Shown here one piece after another: positions 47,655-56,600 of a DNA stretch of 64,000 nt. A program made the position numbers and the translations under genes. How positions within the stretch are numbered: position 1 is the first letter of the stretch; each line of letters starts with the position of its first letter. Location of the stretch: the NCBI GenBank assembly GCA_029641185.1, contig JAPWGK010000002.1, positions 1,426,001 through 1,490,000 of the forward strand, in the 5' to 3' direction. The DNA comes from Pseudofabraea citricarpa. Lineage: Eukaryota; Ascomycota; Leotiomycetes; Helotiales; Dermateaceae. The notes under the pieces are model-generated. The model did not search any database. It was not told the origin of the DNA and saw only the letters and a program-made list of their open reading frames with translations.

Positions 47655-48365
47655 ATGGAATCACGGCAGCTTCTACGGCTTTCGCAGCGTTTAAAACTCC
47701 CCTCATCTACTCGCCACCTTCGACATTCCAGCTCTAAACCACCTGCTGCGTCGCAAAGACAAGCAAACCCGATAGGAGATTACTATGCCTCCATCCTTTC
47801 TGGTGCTACTCCGACAGTATCCAGCGCCCCTCCTACGACGGCGTCACCGTCGAATCCTCCAATAACAACTTCCTCCGATCCAGAACCTAGCATATTATTT
47901 TCTTCGCGTCTTTCTTCACCTTTAGAACGGCGGTCTGAAATAGAAAAGAGGAGCAAAAGGGTAGCAGGCATACTGGTACCACCTAAGCCCGACGAGCCGG
48001 ATAACTGCTGTATGAGCGGCTGTGTAAACTGTGTCTGGGACCGGTATCGAGATGAGATTGAGGAATGGGCGGTCGCTAAGAAGAAGGCAGACGATGCATT
48101 ACAGAAAGGCAGTCAGAAAAAGAGGAAGAGAAAAGAAAAAGGCGGGACGGGCTTAATGCTTGGAGAGGGAGAAAAGGGCGCCCAACATACACTGGTCAGC
48201 ATGGATGATGATGGTGGCGGCAGTGAGAGTAACTGGGGAACAGGACTCGACTCTGAATTTCAGAGCGAGGGTTTATTCGCCAATGTCCCGGTGGGCATAA
48301 GAGAATTTATGAAGCAAGAGAAGAGGCTGAAAGAAAAGCATGCCAGGGAGGGGACTGTTGGATAG
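47655..48365 (+). CDS. Oxidoreductase-like domain protein (OXLD1 type), probably mitochondrial
   Basis: A single-exon, 236-aa protein. The central Cys motif PDEPDNCCMSGCVNCVWDRY is the hallmark of the oxidoreductase-like N-terminal domain found in mitochondrial proteins such as human OXLD1. The N-terminus (MESRQLLRLSQRLKLPSSTR) is Arg/Leu/Ser-rich without acids, as expected for a mitochondrial presequence. The flanking parts are low-complexity: Ser/Pro/Thr-rich before the motif, Lys-rich (KKRKRKEKGG) after it. Function in the family is poorly defined; the four-Cys motif suggests metal or redox chemistry. It converges on DPM3, with only 149 bp between stop codons. Confidence 0.88.
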   Translation: MESRQLLRLSQRLKLPSSTRHLRHSSSKPPAASQRQANPIGDYYASILSGATPTVSSAPPTTASPSNPPITTSSDPEPSILFSSRLSSPLERRSEIEKRSKRVAGILVPPKPDEPDNCCMSGCVNCVWDRYRDEIEEWAVAKKKADDALQKGSQKKRKRKEKGGTGLMLGEGEKGAQHTLVSMDDDGGGSESNWGTGLDSEFQSEGLFANVPVGIREFMKQEKRLKEKHAREGTVG

Positions 48366-48514
48366 ACGGGTTTGATTCTTTTATACCCATGCTGCATATA
48401 AATCTTTCGATTCAACCTGCAGCAGCCTATGCAATGAGAGCTCAGTTCATGAACCCAAGTGCTGCACCTCATAACCCCAGATTTCCCTTTATTATACACC
48501 CAAGTCCATGCAGC

Positions 48515-48913
48515 TTAATCGACGTCGACGCCCTTACTCCTCAAATCGTTCCTTGCCTGCTCAATTTGTTCCATCAACTCGGCATGTGCCTTAGGGACAT
48601 CGTTGAAGGTCAAGACGCCGAATCCCAACTTGAATAGCAGATATGCGCCGAAAGTGACAAGTGCCCAGAAAGGTAACTGAATCACATAAAATCAGCATTT
48701 GTCTATGCATCTATGGAGTGTACAGATGTGGGGAAACATACAACAGGCACAATCTCCTTTGAGATCAGTACTGGTAAGGGGATCAATTCAAGATATAGCG
48801 ATAGGTACAACTACTCAAGTATTAGTTTTCATCTTTGCGAAGGGGGGACGGGCATGGGGTCGTACAGATGAAACCAAAAGGCCGATGGAAATGGTCTGCT
48901 GAGCTCGAGTCAT
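48515..48913 (-). CDS. DPM3: DPM3, subunit 3 of dolichol-phosphate mannose synthase
   Basis: A small ER membrane subunit that stabilises the catalytic Dpm1, supplying Dol-P-Man for N-glycans, GPI anchors and O-mannosylation. Three small exons, 48866-48913 (48 nt), 48742-48810 (69 nt) and 48515-48676 (162 nt), all in phase 0, encode 92 aa, the typical size. The sequence starts MTRAQQTISIGLLVSS and has two membrane helices at about residues 8-30 and 38-62 (VLPFWALVTFGAYLLFKLGF). It ends with the conserved cytosolic segment FNDVPKAHAELMEQIEQA and DLRSKGVDVD. No single open frame covers it, so automated calling may miss it. The conserved tail and exact splice phases make the call firm. Confidence 0.94.
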
Positions 48914-49565
48914 TATGCCTGGAGAGACTAAATGACACCTTTAGTCTGATATGGAGTTCGTAGTCAAAGGAGTGTGGTGGTCTGGTTGTTGTTGTGCAGG
49001 GTGAGGACAGCTTGGACTTGTTATCCGTCGCGAGCATTTTGGAAACGCGATCTCGTCACGTGCGGTGACATTTTACCTTAAATCGATTAGAACTTCTTGG
49101 AGCACTTTTGAGCTTTTTATTTGCTCTGGTTACTTTCCTTATCTGAGAAAATTTCTAATGTTTCAATCTTGGGTCTATATCAACTTCATGATTAACTCTG
49201 GAGGAACAGTAATAATCTTATGCATAAGGCGTCGTTCTACACTACTTGAAGACCTTGCATTTTGGCAAATGACAATAGACCCGATTAAAATTATTCCCTG
49301 TTTAATGGCAATGCTTTTCTTAGAGAAGAATTATTAAATAGTTGTCATGATGAAAGTATAAGAATATAGTAGGCACTGTTACAGAATACGCTACAGTACT
49401 GTTCAAATTAAACGATATCCTCTCCGTCGCGTCGACGCGACTTTCTTGATCACATACAATGACGGCTTTCCTACACCATGAATTGACATTACCACGAGTG
49501 TAAAATTACGCGTCTCTTAAGTCCTGCGATATGAAAATGCGCTGAAGTGCAAGCCACAGTACGCA
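48914..49565. promoter_or_regulatory. Divergent intergenic region, DPM3 / 903-aa protein gene
   Basis: 650 bp holding both promoters. A CACGTG word at 49057-49062 lies 144 bp upstream of the DPM3 start codon. The rest is AT-rich with no further feature. Confidence 0.5.
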
Positions 49566-52325
49566 ATGGCAACTCCTTCACCCAAAAAACGGAAAACCTC
49601 GCCGACGACCTCCCTACCTATTCAAGCGCCGACAACTCCAAGTCGCATTCCGGTTCCTCGACAAGATGCGCGCAGCATAAGGCCGTCATTTGCTTCACCG
49701 ACAAAAGCCAGCTTATCTCGTCATAACCCTCAATTATTGCCTCGGCCGTCTTCTTCAGGCATCAATGATCAAAGGCCTGCGAGTCGAGGAAATCTATTTG
49801 GTGCGCCAGGTGCAGATGGCGGCGGGGGAGACGTACAACTGGAGGAACCTTTGCGGACATCGATCGAAAATGCAAACAATCATCCAAAACCGCCAGGGCG
49901 CGCTGCTTCTCAACCACTGGAGTCGAGAAGTGTGCGGTCTATTGGAAGAAGCATGTCAGCAAAACCGAGAAGAATGTCGAGATCACCTTCAAAATCGCCC
50001 TCGAAACCTGTGAATAGAGCTGTTCAGGGTAATACAAATACTTTCGGGGATAATAGCGATAATCCCTTTCAGAAAAGAGGATTGAGAAGGTCACCACAAG
50101 GACCTAGTGCTGAACAACCTCACATAACGGATGAAGGGAATACTGAGTCTGAAGTGTACAATATTTCAAATCCATTCCGCAAGACTGGTCTTAGGAGGTC
50201 ACCCATTCAGTCGCAAGAAGCAGCAGTTCCAGCACCAGAACAAGACGAGGAAGAGGTGAATACTGCGCTCACGAAACCTGGTCTAGCTTCTCCAGTATTG
50301 GGGGAATCGCCTGTTCAATCACAAAATACGAAAACCACACCAGACATCCAGCAACATATTGATTCTGAAGCTGAGATGAGACCAGTGAAGTCATCCCAAG
50401 CCGAGTTTACAGGAAGAACTCTCCGACGATCGCCAATCGCCCCCGTTGTGTCTCAGTCATCAGAGGTAATACCTGCTACGCAAGATGATAGACAGGAAGA
50501 ACCAGCTATAGCAGCCGTTGCGAGTCCTCAGGCTCCAAGGGATTCTTTTGATTTCACTGCACAAACTCAAGTTTCGAATGCGCAGGAAGAGGTTTCAAGA
50601 GCATCACCTATTGAACCGGAACTTCCTCCTTTAGCAGAACCGATTGAAAAGGAGCAAGTGTCAGAGCCAGAGCCAGAGGTAGAGCCAGAGCCAGAGCCCG
50701 AGCCTAGTAGACCCACGCCCAGCCAGCAATCAATGAATCCTCTTCTGACTCATCGCCAACGAACCGTCTCGCCCAGCCCTGTTCAGAGACTTTTTGGACC
50801 TCGAATAGTGGAACCCGCACTGCCTGCTGCTGCTTACATCCAGGAGGAGCCAGAACTGCCTCTTACACCCAGGCAGCGAGGGCTTTCAGATCCTGTTGTT
50901 ACTACTCCGCCATCTGGAATACACAATACTCCGAGCAAAAGAGCGAGGCGGAATAAGAGCTTAGGAGCAAGGCTCAAGTCTTCTCCTCTCAAGCCGCAAC
51001 CTCAGCGGTCAGAAGAGCCGATCAAAGAATCTGTACATATACCTGCGCCAGGACTTCAGCCAGGGAAGCCCTCTCAACGTCGAAGATCTGCAAGATTTTT
51101 ACCACCACTGGATCCGAATGAGGCTAAAAGGAAAGAGCGAGATGCTTTATTCCAAGAACTGCAGCAACTGAAAGCAGATGTGACCTTGACAAACCGAGAG
51201 AATGAACGCATACGAAAGGTGTTTGAGTCTGGAAAGTCTGTATCTTCAGCACCCAAAAATGTGCAGGAGCTTACTGATCTCTTGCTCCGTTCCATGAAAC
51301 CTAATGTACCTTTGCCACCAAAACCAAAACCCAGGAGTTCTTTCCCTGACATCCAATCATTCTTACCATTTTTCTCGAAACGAAGAGCTCAACCTTTGGA
51401 TTTATCTATATTGGAAAAGCCACTTCCATCTTACCTGCCGGTTTCTCTTGAGGACCCTTTGCCATACTTGCAAGTTTTTGCACCTCTGAGCTATACGTCA
51501 GATATCTCCATTTTGCCTAATGTGCCTTCATCCTCTAATATAGACGACTCGTCATTTCTAGAGTTGCCGCCATTGCAGCGACATCATATATCAGCTCGCT
51601 CTCAGTCAGGGCTGTTCGCAGCAAAGCTTGCAATGACAGTTAATACGAGTAATTTAACAGTAACTTCAATAGAGATTGAGAAGTTGGATCGTAACGCAGA
51701 AGCAGAACTAGGAAATTTTATTCGAAAACGTCTGAGCGACGTCGATGAAGATATTGAATACACTCTTGGAAGAGATATCACGGTCGTGTGCTGGGCAATG
51801 GGACGCTGGGTTGAAGTCTCAGTCTTGCGAGCACGACTCTGGTGTGCTATCGAGCTTGAACTCGGAACACCTGAAGCAAGGAAGGATAGTATTCAGAAGG
51901 CTTCTAGAAAGAGGAAACGAAAGAGAGTCGCTGCAGTTGACGAAGAAGTCGCTGCAGATTTGGCCAATAATACAGATGAAAGCGGGCTTCAGAGATTGAC
52001 AAGGCGACAATTATTGCCGCACATGGGTCGTACGGCCATCGAAATTACCGATGAGGCGAGTCATATAGAGGTACGATTTGAATGGCGAATTGACTTTGAT
52101 TGGACGGGTGAAGTAGAGAGTAGTATTTCTGCTACGGCAAGAATGCCAAAACATTGTAAGTATCGTCCTGGCTATAATTTCGAATCATTATTAATTGTAT
52201 TAGGGCAACAAGAAGATGATCGAAGGAGCCTGTCAAAGATTTCCGATACTTTTGATAGAATGGTTATGGAAATGGGCCCACTGGGTGCTATGAGAGCTCT
52301 CGTCGGTCTTTTAATGCCTTCGTAA
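49566..52325 (+). CDS. Uncharacterised Ser/Pro-rich, probably nuclear protein (903 aa)
   Basis: Family not identified. The single long frame hides a 48-nt intron (52157-52204, GTAAGT...TTAG) without a stop. Splicing gives RMPKHWQQEDDRRSLSK, which reads more naturally, so exons are 49566-52156 and 52205-52325. The first 450 residues are disordered, with basic nuclear-type motifs (PSPKKRKTSP) and repeated NPFxKxGLRRSP units at about 165 and 207. A PEPEPEVEPEPEPEP run follows. Positively charged boxes come next (SKRARRNKSLGARLKSSPLK and RRRSARFLPP). A coiled-coil-like segment (KRKERDALFQELQQLKADV) lies near 525. The last 250 residues look folded (HIEVRFEWRIDFDWTGEVES, then ISDTFDRMVMEMGPLGAMRA). 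The layout recalls fungal kinetochore or chromatin proteins, but this is a guess. Confidence 0.85.
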   Translation: MATPSPKKRKTSPTTSLPIQAPTTPSRIPVPRQDARSIRPSFASPTKASLSRHNPQLLPRPSSSGINDQRPASRGNLFGAPGADGGGGDVQLEEPLRTSIENANNHPKPPGRAASQPLESRSVRSIGRSMSAKPRRMSRSPSKSPSKPVNRAVQGNTNTFGDNSDNPFQKRGLRRSPQGPSAEQPHITDEGNTESEVYNISNPFRKTGLRRSPIQSQEAAVPAPEQDEEEVNTALTKPGLASPVLGESPVQSQNTKTTPDIQQHIDSEAEMRPVKSSQAEFTGRTLRRSPIAPVVSQSSEVIPATQDDRQEEPAIAAVASPQAPRDSFDFTAQTQVSNAQEEVSRASPIEPELPPLAEPIEKEQVSEPEPEVEPEPEPEPSRPTPSQQSMNPLLTHRQRTVSPSPVQRLFGPRIVEPALPAAAYIQEEPELPLTPRQRGLSDPVVTTPPSGIHNTPSKRARRNKSLGARLKSSPLKPQPQRSEEPIKESVHIPAPGLQPGKPSQRRRSARFLPPLDPNEAKRKERDALFQELQQLKADVTLTNRENERIRKVFESGKSVSSAPKNVQELTDLLLRSMKPNVPLPPKPKPRSSFPDIQSFLPFFSKRRAQPLDLSILEKPLPSYLPVSLEDPLPYLQVFAPLSYTSDISILPNVPSSSNIDDSSFLELPPLQRHHISARSQSGLFAAKLAMTVNTSNLTVTSIEIEKLDRNAEAELGNFIRKRLSDVDEDIEYTLGRDITVVCWAMGRWVEVSVLRARLWCAIELELGTPEARKDSIQKASRKRKRKRVAAVDEEVAADLANNTDESGLQRLTRRQLLPHMGRTAIEITDEASHIEVRFEWRIDFDWTGEVESSISATARMPKHCKYRPGYNFESLLIVLGQQEDDRRSLSKISDTFDRMVMEMGPLGAMRALVGLLMPS

Positions 52326-52523
52326 TGATAATGAAATAAGAGAACTTATTACCAGTATTTTGTTTTTAGGATTATTCTCTTCGTATTAAGTGACTAAGGC
52401 AAGGACGTCCGCCATCAGTTGCAACCGAAAAAAAGGTAAGGAATTCTGTAGTAGTTCCATCTTACACCAATTCGCCACTGCTCGCTTATTCCATGCAGCA
52501 GTTATTCTCGCCCACACAACCCC
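52326..52523. other. Short convergent 3' region
   Basis: 198 bp between the stop codons of two converging genes. No feature seen. Confidence 0.5.
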
Positions 52524-53013
52524 TTAACTCTTCTTGGGAACATCTGCCCCCATCCACTTATATTCATGTTCTGTTATCTTCCTTTCTACTTCCATATCTG
52601 CACCTAGACTAGGGTTTGAGCCGGCAAGTGCTTTCGCTCGCCTCGCCTTCTCCTTCTCCATTTCCGCTCGCTCAACCATAATTCGTCGCTTCCGTTCCTA
52701 CGGGCCCGGATCAGCAGCTCGAGCAATCAAAACAGCTCAATGCCATATCACAACACATACCTCGTTTCTTTCCTTATACTTCACCTGTCTCTTCATCTCT
52801 TCCTCGTGAATAGCAGATATTCGTGCGGCAGCCTTTGGTGGGTATCTAATGTCAACTTTCAACTTTCGCATGGTGTTGAGCAACAGAGCAACTTACGAGA
52901 TTTTGATGACTCTCCAGCTCGACTTTCTTCTTTTGCTTTTTCTCGCGCTCTATATCTTCTTGGTACATCTTAGAGAGAAGGCTTTCGGGATAATTGGCAA
53001 GTTGGGGGGACAT
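52524..53013 (-). CDS. Small highly charged protein, unknown (about 130 aa)
   Basis: Proposed exons are 52897-53013, 52761-52862 and 52524-52697. The protein starts MSPQLANYPESLLSKMYQED and continues as a Lys/Glu/Arg-rich helix (IEREKKQKKKVELESHQ). Then come RYPPKAAARISAIHEEEMKR and ERKRRIMVERAEMEKEKARR, ending GADMEVERKITEHEYKWM. The parts share one style and the last intron (GTATGT...GTAG) is clean, so a real gene is likely. The first intron is awkward. The GTAAGT donor at 52896 joins in frame only to an acceptor 34 nt away, which is very short for a fungal intron, so that junction may be wrong. No function is known to me; the composition suggests a coiled coil. Confidence 0.65.
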
Positions 53014-54429
53014 GGTAGTTTCGGGCAGTAGTGATGATGTTACGATTGTGGTTATTTGGAGTTGGTAAAAATTTTGGTTGAAGTTATGGTTGAGGATTGA
53101 AGGGCTGAAGTTCTAGTTGAGAGCAAAATTCAAGGCTGATACTTCCGCTGGAGTTGAGGTTCGAGTTGGAGATAAACTGTTAGGGCAAGAGCTGGATAGA
53201 GGTGCTTCCACATCATATATTCACTTGGTCAGGCATGGACCATGATGGACCAACTGCCTTTTTTCTTATGACTGCCCTAGATCTTCAGAAAGCTGAGAGA
53301 CCTGAGAGGCCTGAGAGGCCTGAGAGACTTGAGAGACCTGGGAGACCTGGGAGACCTTAGAGATCTGGGAGATCTGAGGACATTGAATATGCTTACCATC
53401 AATATCTCAACTGCTAGTGCCACAGGAACCCTAACGGAACTCTAGGAGAATCTGAGGGGCTAGTGCAACGGGAGACGAACATAGACACCAGTTCATCTGC
53501 CGGTTACACCTCAATTCTGATAATGAGACTAACGTAAAGAGCTACCTTCCCTTCCTCAATGCGTTCTTCATCAATTACGACTTATTTTGTTGTCAGACGC
53601 GCACATGTTGCCAGTTTGAATGAAGTCGTACATCATGCAAGCATATTTTCTTTCTGCACTTGATGATGCCACCTAACTTAGGTATCGTCGCCTCCGGTGG
53701 AATGCTCTTCCATACCTTCTCTGGTATTTATATGTTCTTGCCATCTTTTGCGTTTCTACCTTCATTTTCCTAGACTAGAACCTGCAACTCTTATGGGGCT
53801 CATGGAAAGCTGGTAAATTTTTGTTAATAGAGCCTATTGCTAGTATCGGGTGGAAATTTATCCCGCTTTGCCTCATTGAATGCACTTCAAACACAAGGTA
53901 ACGACATAGAACGTCCTCTTTTGCTACCTGGTTCTACGAACTCGACTTGATATTTATAACAACTAAGTTCAACTACCCTACCGTCCTGTCACCCTTTTCA
54001 ATCACCTCGCACTACATCTTAGTTGTGCATAAACTAAAGGTTAGAAACTACATCCAGATCAACTGACCCATTTCAATTTTGACGATCATCCAAAACAAAA
54101 GAGCAGTTTTCAAAACGAAGACAAATTTTCATTCTTGCCTTCAACTTTCCTAGTATATCTTACAAGTACAGATTACACCTTCCCCAAAGGCCCCTTTATG
54201 CAAATGTAGACCCGTATTGCCCTAGAAATATACACTTAATGTAGCCCCAATAACGCCTGGCTATGTTGAATACAGAGGGAAGATTTCGAGACTTTCTCGT
54301 GCCCGTTGATGAAGATAGGAGTTCGACGAATACCCTCGTGAGCCTTTCTTGTTGTTGCTCCGTCCAAGGTGAAGCTTTCTGTCCTTTTCCACTTCAAGCA
54401 CACCGCTTATCACCATAACTTATAACAGG
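53014..54429. other. Intergenic with a 9-bp minisatellite
   Basis: The first 200 bp is the promoter side of the small charged-protein gene. A 9-bp array lies at 53293-53379. The rest is AT-rich and includes the 3' flank of PAM16. No gene or RNA seen. Confidence 0.5.
53293..53379. repeat. Imperfect 9-bp tandem array, consensus CTGAGAGAC, about 9.5 copies
   Basis: Units at 9-bp steps from 53293 read CTGAGAGAC with variants CTGAGAGGC, TTGAGAGAC, CTGGGAGAC, CTTAGAGAT and CTGGGAGAT. The increasing divergence to the right suggests growth by slippage with subsequent mutation. Noncoding. Confidence 0.92.
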
Positions 54430-54930
54430 CTACCGGTCCTTGAAAACTTTTGGCTTCCACCCTTCTTTCAGCTCTGCTTCCCTCTCAGCCTTCTCGCCTG
54501 CCGCCCGTACTTCGCTCTCGATCCTTTCCCTGGCTCTTAAAACCTTACTCTGCAGGTAAAAAGAGCCACCCTTTTGGGGATCATTGACATCGAAGAGTTT
54601 CTTGAATCGCTCAGTAACATCCTCCAAATTGGCTTGGCCGTTCTGCGGTGGTTTGACGTTGAGGATCTTGCATGCCTCCTCGAGCGTCAATCCTGAGGAT
54701 GAGAAGGAGCTTCCTGACCCTCCACCACTCTTGCCTTGTGCTTTGGCGTACTGTGATGATGCAGACGCTTGCTTGTAGGCTTCCGCGAACGCTCGTCCTA
54801 AAACTCTTGTGCCGGTCACCACAACTTGGGTTATTATACGATGCGCCTAATTCATCGGATTGTCAGCTGAGAGTTCCCAACGCGGAGATTGCTGGGGCGA
54901 GAAAGAAATCCACAAGGGAAATCTAACCAT
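54430..54930 (-). CDS. PAM16: PAM16/TIM16, J-like subunit of the mitochondrial import motor
   Basis: A peripheral inner-membrane component of the TIM23 presequence translocase-associated motor. It binds Pam18 and restrains its stimulation of mtHsp70. Exon 1 is the ATG alone (54928-54930) and exon 2 is 54430-54846, giving 139 aa, the normal length. After the ATG the sequence AHRIITQVVVTGTRVLGRAF, then AEAYKQA, is the family N-terminus. The degenerate J domain (LTLEEACKILNVKPP, ERFKKLFDVNDPQKGGSFYL, SKVLRARERIESEV) lacks the catalytic HPD tripeptide, as expected. The donor is GTTAGA, less common than GTAAGT. No other upstream ATG in frame fits. It diverges from YIP1. Confidence 0.94.
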
Positions 54931-55305
54931 GATGTGTGTTTAGCAGCAGAGAATGCCAATCGGCTCCGTCGAGAATTCGGATGGGGCGATGTCGAGTGGA
55001 AATCAGTGGCACGTAGTCTCACAGGGAAATTGAGAATCGTAGGTTGAACATGTCCCATGAACTTTTTATCTCGGAAGCCGCTTCGGACGGGAGTTTGAAT
55101 GAGAGTTGCCGCCTTATTGACGCCTCAGGCAGCCACAAATTTCACAACCTCAGCCTGGCGACAGAACACATTGCCATGAGCGAACATCAAGTTGTTTACC
55201 TTGCCCAAAACCAAGTCAACTCCACCCTTTCCTTGTCTCGACGTCGAATTTTCATTCTCGCCAGCCTCTCGCAAATCTGCGCTACAGCTTCGCCAGTCCC
55301 CGAAA
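54931..55305. promoter_or_regulatory. Divergent intergenic region, PAM16 / YIP1
   Basis: 375 bp between the two start codons. The YIP1 side is pyrimidine-rich (55200-55300). Frames opening at 55044 and 55192 overlap this region but lack similarity and are not used. Confidence 0.55.
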
Positions 55306-56290
55306 ATGTATCAGCAGCAGCAACAGCAGCAACCGCCGTATGGTAGCTCGGCGCAGAATCTCCAGTTCTACCCTTCCTCATACTCTCCCGCTGCTGTCTC
55401 AGGCCACGCCACACCTGCGCAAGCTGCCTATGGCTATGGAGCACCAGGAGGAGGATCGCCAGCTTATGGGGCAGCAGGAGGGTTCAATTCTGGATTTGGT
55501 GCTGGACCTGCTAGAGTAAGTGGACGGATGGGTGAGCAGGGAGGACTGAGGACTGGATGGCTAGCTGCCTTTGGTACGGAGGGTTACGATGGAGAGCCAC
55601 CACTGTTGGAAGAAATCGGTGTGAATTTTGGACATATCCAAGCCAAGGTAAATTCAAAGCCATAATCCCCCCTCCTTGTACGCAAGGCTGTGATTAAAGA
55701 AACTGACTAGCCATATCTAGACTCTCGTGGTACTGAATCCCCTCGCTCGAATGGACCAGCATATTATGGATGACTCCGACCTCGCAGGCCCCTTTCTCTT
55801 CTTCTTACTATTTGGATTCTTCCTGCTGTTTAGTGGAAAGGTCCACTTCGGATATATTTACGGTCTGGCACTTTTAGGCAGCACATCTCTACACTTGATC
55901 CTCTCACTCATGTCACCACCACTTTCAGCCACATCCTCTGATCCATCCTCAGCCGTACAGGATCACCACGCCGCCCATCTCTCCTCCACGCTGACATATC
56001 CACGCTCTGCCTCTGTTCTGGGCTACTGTCTGTTACCACTCGTTTTGACCAGTCTCGTAGGCATTGTGGTGCCTATGGATGGTATGCTAGGGTATATATT
56101 GACAACCCTGGCCATTGTTTGGTGCACATATAGCTCGAGCGGGATGTTCTGCGCCGTGGGGAGAATGCGTGGTATGCGTGGATTAGTTGCCTATCCATTG
56201 GCTCTATTCTATGTTGGGTTCGGAATTATGAGCATCTTCTCAAGTAGGGGCAGTGGAAGTCTGCAAGGGAAGGTCTCGACCGGTTTGTGA
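55306..56290 (+). CDS. YIP1: Yip1/YIPF5-like Golgi-ER membrane protein
   Basis: A Yip1-domain protein involved in Rab GTPase recruitment and COPII vesicle formation or fusion between ER and Golgi. Exons are 55306-55647 and 55721-56290 (303 aa). The cytosolic N-terminus is Gln/Ser/Gly/Tyr-rich (MYQQQQQQQPPYG) and is followed by the conserved EPPLLEEIGVNFGHIQAKTL, which precedes the membrane region in Yip1 proteins. About five hydrophobic helices follow, among them GPFLFFLLFGFFLLFSGKVH, YIYGLALLGSTSLHLILSLM and ILTTLAIVWCTYSSSGMFC. The start at the MYQQ codon is chosen because upstream in-frame sequence is UTR-like. It converges on the peroxin gene, 310 bp apart. Confidence 0.94.
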
Positions 56291-56600
56291 TTACTTTTTG
56301 CGGGAACTATTTCGGGCATGGAGGGGACGGGGATCAGGAATGTGCTTTGGTGCAAAGCAATCTGTATATTACGGCGGAGAGCTGTGTAATTCATAGATGA
56401 TAATGATTCTGGAACATGGTAGGCACACAGCTATACAAAAAAATAGGCCGGGGAACGCTACGCCAAGAGGAGATGAGATGTTGAAGCTCAAAGAGGGATT
56501 TGAAAATACCATTATGCTATACAGGCAGCGACATCAAAAAATAAATGCAGCAAACATTTTCGACCTGATGCCTATTGTGACAATTTACAAGTGACGGTTT
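56291..56600. other. Convergent 3' region, YIP1 / peroxin
   Basis: 310 bp with no supported gene; presumed 3' UTRs of both flanking genes. Confidence 0.55.
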
